From Oscillospiraceae bacterium (GTDB taxonomy: Bacteria; Bacillota; Clostridia; Oscillospirales; Oscillospiraceae): DNA of 64,000 nt. This document shows positions 62,208-64,000 of the stretch, piece after piece. The position numbers were made by a program, and so were the translations under genes. Location of the stretch: positions 62,001 through 126,000 of the forward strand of contig SVMG01000005.1 of NCBI GenBank assembly GCA_015067545.1, written 5' to 3'. The notes under the pieces were generated by a model. It saw only the letters and a program-made list of their open reading frames with translations, made no database searches and was not told the origin of the DNA. Within the stretch, counting starts at the first letter, position 1, and every line of letters starts with the position of its first letter.

Positions 62208-62513
62208 ATGTCTGAAATTCTTGAAGTAATTATGATCGTCAGCTTCGGCGCCTCCTGGCCCATGAATGTGATGAAGTCCTGGAAGGCCCGGACTGCCAAG
62301 GGCAAGAGCCTGGCATTTTTGTGCCTGATCCTCTTTGGCTATGTGGCAGGCATTACCGGTAAGTTTCTGAACCCGGTATATATGGCTGAAATTGCCGAGA
62401 AGTGGTATGTTCTGTTCTTCTACTTCCTGAACTTTATCATGGTCGGCGCAGACCTGATCCTGTATTTCCGCAACAAAAAGCTGGATGCCCAGCGGGAAAA
62501 ATCCAACATCTGA
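62208..62513 (+). CDS. Small PQ-loop/SemiSWEET-like membrane protein
   Basis: 101 residues, about three membrane helices. SWPMNVMKSWKARTAKGKSL resembles the PQ-loop of SemiSWEET sugar transporters (PQ..K..K..S..G.S), but the Pro-Gln pair is replaced by Pro-Met. Its place between sugar enzymes supports a role in sugar uptake, which is inference. AAGGAGAGAGCAAA precedes the ATG. Confidence 0.6.
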   Translation: MSEILEVIMIVSFGASWPMNVMKSWKARTAKGKSLAFLCLILFGYVAGITGKFLNPVYMAEIAEKWYVLFFYFLNFIMVGADLILYFRNKKLDAQREKSNI

Positions 62514-62531
62514 TAATAAGGAGAGGTACTT

Positions 62532-63602
62532 ATGAGCAAACTGAGAGTTCTTTTGGTGGGCGCGGCATTTTCTGCTGACCTGCATTCCGACGGCTACAGC
62601 CGTATTTTGGACAAGGTCCAAATTGTCGGTATCTGCGACAAAGACCTGAGCCGCATCGAATCCCTGGCAAACCGCTACGGCTTCACCGGCTATACCGCTT
62701 ATGATGATTACAACACCGCTATCGCGGAGTGCGACTGCGATTTGGTGGATATCTGCATGCCCAACTTCCTGCACCACGATGTGGCCATCAAGGCCATGAA
62801 CGCAGGCCGGGATATTATCTGCGAGAAGCCCCTGGCTACCACCGTGGAAGATGCACAGGACATGGTGGACACCGCCGCTCGTCTCGGCAAGCACATCTAC
62901 TACGCCGAGGACTGGCTGTTTGCCCCTGCATTCCGCAAGGCCAAGGCCATCATGGAAAGCGGCCAGCTGGGCAAGGTGCTGTACATCCGCGCCCGTGAGT
63001 GCCACTCCGGTTCTCACAGCCCCTTCGCACAGCTCATTAAGTACTGCGGCGGCGGCTGTATGGTGCACCTGGGCGTGCACCCCGTGTGCTTCCTGCTGGC
63101 CCTGAAGGACAACAAGTGGTCTGAGCTGACTGCTATGACCTCCGGTGGCCTGGAGAATAACCTGATCCATCACCAGATGGAGGGTGAGGACTGGGCCGGC
63201 GCATTCGTCCGTTTCCAGGACGGCACCTTCGCCACCATGGAAGCCAACTATGTGACCGTCGGCGGCATGGAAGACATTATGGACATCTACTGCGAGCGCG
63301 GCACCATCAAGGTCGACCTTAGCTTCCGCGGCCCTGTGCAGGCCTTCTCCATCGACGGCCTGGACTACACCATCGAAAAGGCCGAAGTCACCACCGGCTG
63401 GTCCAATGTGGCTGTGGACGAAAAGTATCAGCTGGGCTACTGCGGCGAGATCAACCACTTTGTGGACAGCGCCATCGCAGGCGTGGATGCACAGGTGGGT
63501 CTGCGCGGTATCGACGGCCTGGAAGCCATGCGTGTGATCAACCTGATCTATAAATCTGCCAAGGAAGGCGTTAACGTAAAGAACGACAAACTGGAGGGTT
63601 AA
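62532..63602 (+). CDS. Gfo/Idh/MocA-family oxidoreductase
   Basis: 356 residues. NAD(P)-binding Rossmann fold at the N-terminus (LRVLLVGAAFSADLHSDGYS), the conserved CEKPLA motif (about residue 99), then the beta-sheet substrate domain (HLGVHPVCFLLAL with the conserved His). It oxidises or epimerises a sugar or cyclitol that is not identified. AAGGAGAGGTACTT precedes the ATG. It lies 18 bases after the small membrane gene. Confidence 0.92.
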   Translation: MSKLRVLLVGAAFSADLHSDGYSRILDKVQIVGICDKDLSRIESLANRYGFTGYTAYDDYNTAIAECDCDLVDICMPNFLHHDVAIKAMNAGRDIICEKPLATTVEDAQDMVDTAARLGKHIYYAEDWLFAPAFRKAKAIMESGQLGKVLYIRARECHSGSHSPFAQLIKYCGGGCMVHLGVHPVCFLLALKDNKWSELTAMTSGGLENNLIHHQMEGEDWAGAFVRFQDGTFATMEANYVTVGGMEDIMDIYCERGTIKVDLSFRGPVQAFSIDGLDYTIEKAEVTTGWSNVAVDEKYQLGYCGEINHFVDSAIAGVDAQVGLRGIDGLEAMRVINLIYKSAKEGVNVKNDKLEG

Positions 63603-63605
63603 TCT

Positions 63606-64000
63606 ATGAAACAGACACCCAAGGACATCCGGATTCCGGTCACCATCGGCGGCGTTACCTTCAAAAACCCGTTCTTCGTGGCCTCCGGTCCTACCACCAA
63701 GTCGGTTCGTCAGCTCGTTGAGATCGAGCGCACCGGCTGGGCGGCCGCATCCATCAAGCTGAGCATCGACCCCGCACCCTACATCAACCGCAAGCCCCGT
63801 TACTCCCTGTTCAAGGATCGGGATGCCCTGGCATTTACTGCCGAAAAGCGTCTGACCTTCCAGGAGGGCCTGCAGCTGATCCGGGATGCCAAACCCCATC
63901 TGCACGACCTTCTGCTGATGGCCAACATCACCTACGCCGGCGACAACGGCGTGGACGGCTGGGTCAACATGGCCGTGGAGTTTGAAAAGGCCGGTGCGGA
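63606..64000 (+). CDS. Dihydroorotate dehydrogenase/PreA-like flavoprotein, 3' end outside the window
   Basis: 131 residues visible. IRIPVTIGGVTFKNPFFVASG, then PTTKSVRQLVEIERTGW and ASIKLS match the N-terminal TIM-barrel of class 1 dihydroorotate dehydrogenase and dihydropyrimidine dehydrogenase PreA. GGAGGGTTAATCT precedes the ATG, 3 bases past the previous stop. A pyrimidine role is not obvious in this sugar-type operon. Confidence 0.82.
   Translation, partial: MKQTPKDIRIPVTIGGVTFKNPFFVASGPTTKSVRQLVEIERTGWAAASIKLSIDPAPYINRKPRYSLFKDRDALAFTAEKRLTFQEGLQLIRDAKPHLHDLLLMANITYAGDNGVDGWVNMAVEFEKAGA

Overview
The window is a chromosomal segment around the replication origin of a low-oxygen Gram-positive bacterium. 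It is most likely a member of the Clostridia, in or near Oscillospirales. Evidence: dnaA, DnaA boxes, dnaN, yaaA, recF, gyrB and gyrA in the usual order; rpmH-rnpA-yidD-yidC-khpB; parA/parB with two parS sites; remB; mini-RNase III; an oxygen-defence set (PerR, rubredoxin, rubrerythrin); a biotin-dependent oxaloacetate decarboxylase set with ATP-type PEP carboxykinase; and phosphotransacetylase. Base composition is high in GC for a Firmicute. The species assignment is inference.

Layout. 1-3.1 kb (+): upp (cut by the edge), murI, an aminotransferase. 3.2-12.6 kb (-): a DUF2207 membrane protein, a zinc-ribbon protein, the ruvC-ruvA-ruvB locus split by a REP-associated tyrosine transposase (RAYT) and a lipoprotein, rqcH, mrnC and a cation-efflux protein. 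12.9-16.7 kb: DegV, an NfeD-SPFH-DUF6440 operon, uppP and a frameshifted GIY-YIG gene. 17.4-24.3 kb (+): a two-component system, an HtrA-type protease, an acyl-ACP thioesterase, a DUF3810 metalloprotease-like protein and rsmG. 24.6-27.7 kb (+): rpmH to khpB. 28-33.5 kb (+): pckA and the oxaloacetate decarboxylase genes. 33.9-44.5 kb (+): dnaA, oriC, dnaN, yaaA, recF, gyrB, an esterase, gyrA, rnhA and remB. 44.5-48.8 kb (-): mscL, serS, a PspC protein, parB and parA. 49-52.8 kb (+): DUF1836, two HflK/HflC-like SPFH genes and an ion transporter. 52.8-64 kb: small regulators, the PerR operon, typA, an SdpI-like protein, nrdR, a PdaA-like deacetylase, pta, and the start of an operon holding a NagB-like protein, a PQ-loop-like protein, a Gfo/Idh/MocA oxidoreductase and a dihydroorotate-dehydrogenase-like protein.

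The most unusual feature is the intergenic DNA. At least five families of short repeats (called A to E here) fill most gaps. Each has constant end boxes around palindromic arms whose sequence changes from copy to copy while pairing is kept. Families A and B appear to share one pool of exchangeable hairpin arms. Family E is always found nested inside another repeat. Family D is a REP-like palindrome that also occurs twice, in frame, inside the RAYT gene.

A second notable feature is a near-identical promoter of about 70 bp in front of two SPFH operons 35 kb apart. One of those operons begins with a DUF1836 helix-turn-helix protein that could be the shared regulator.
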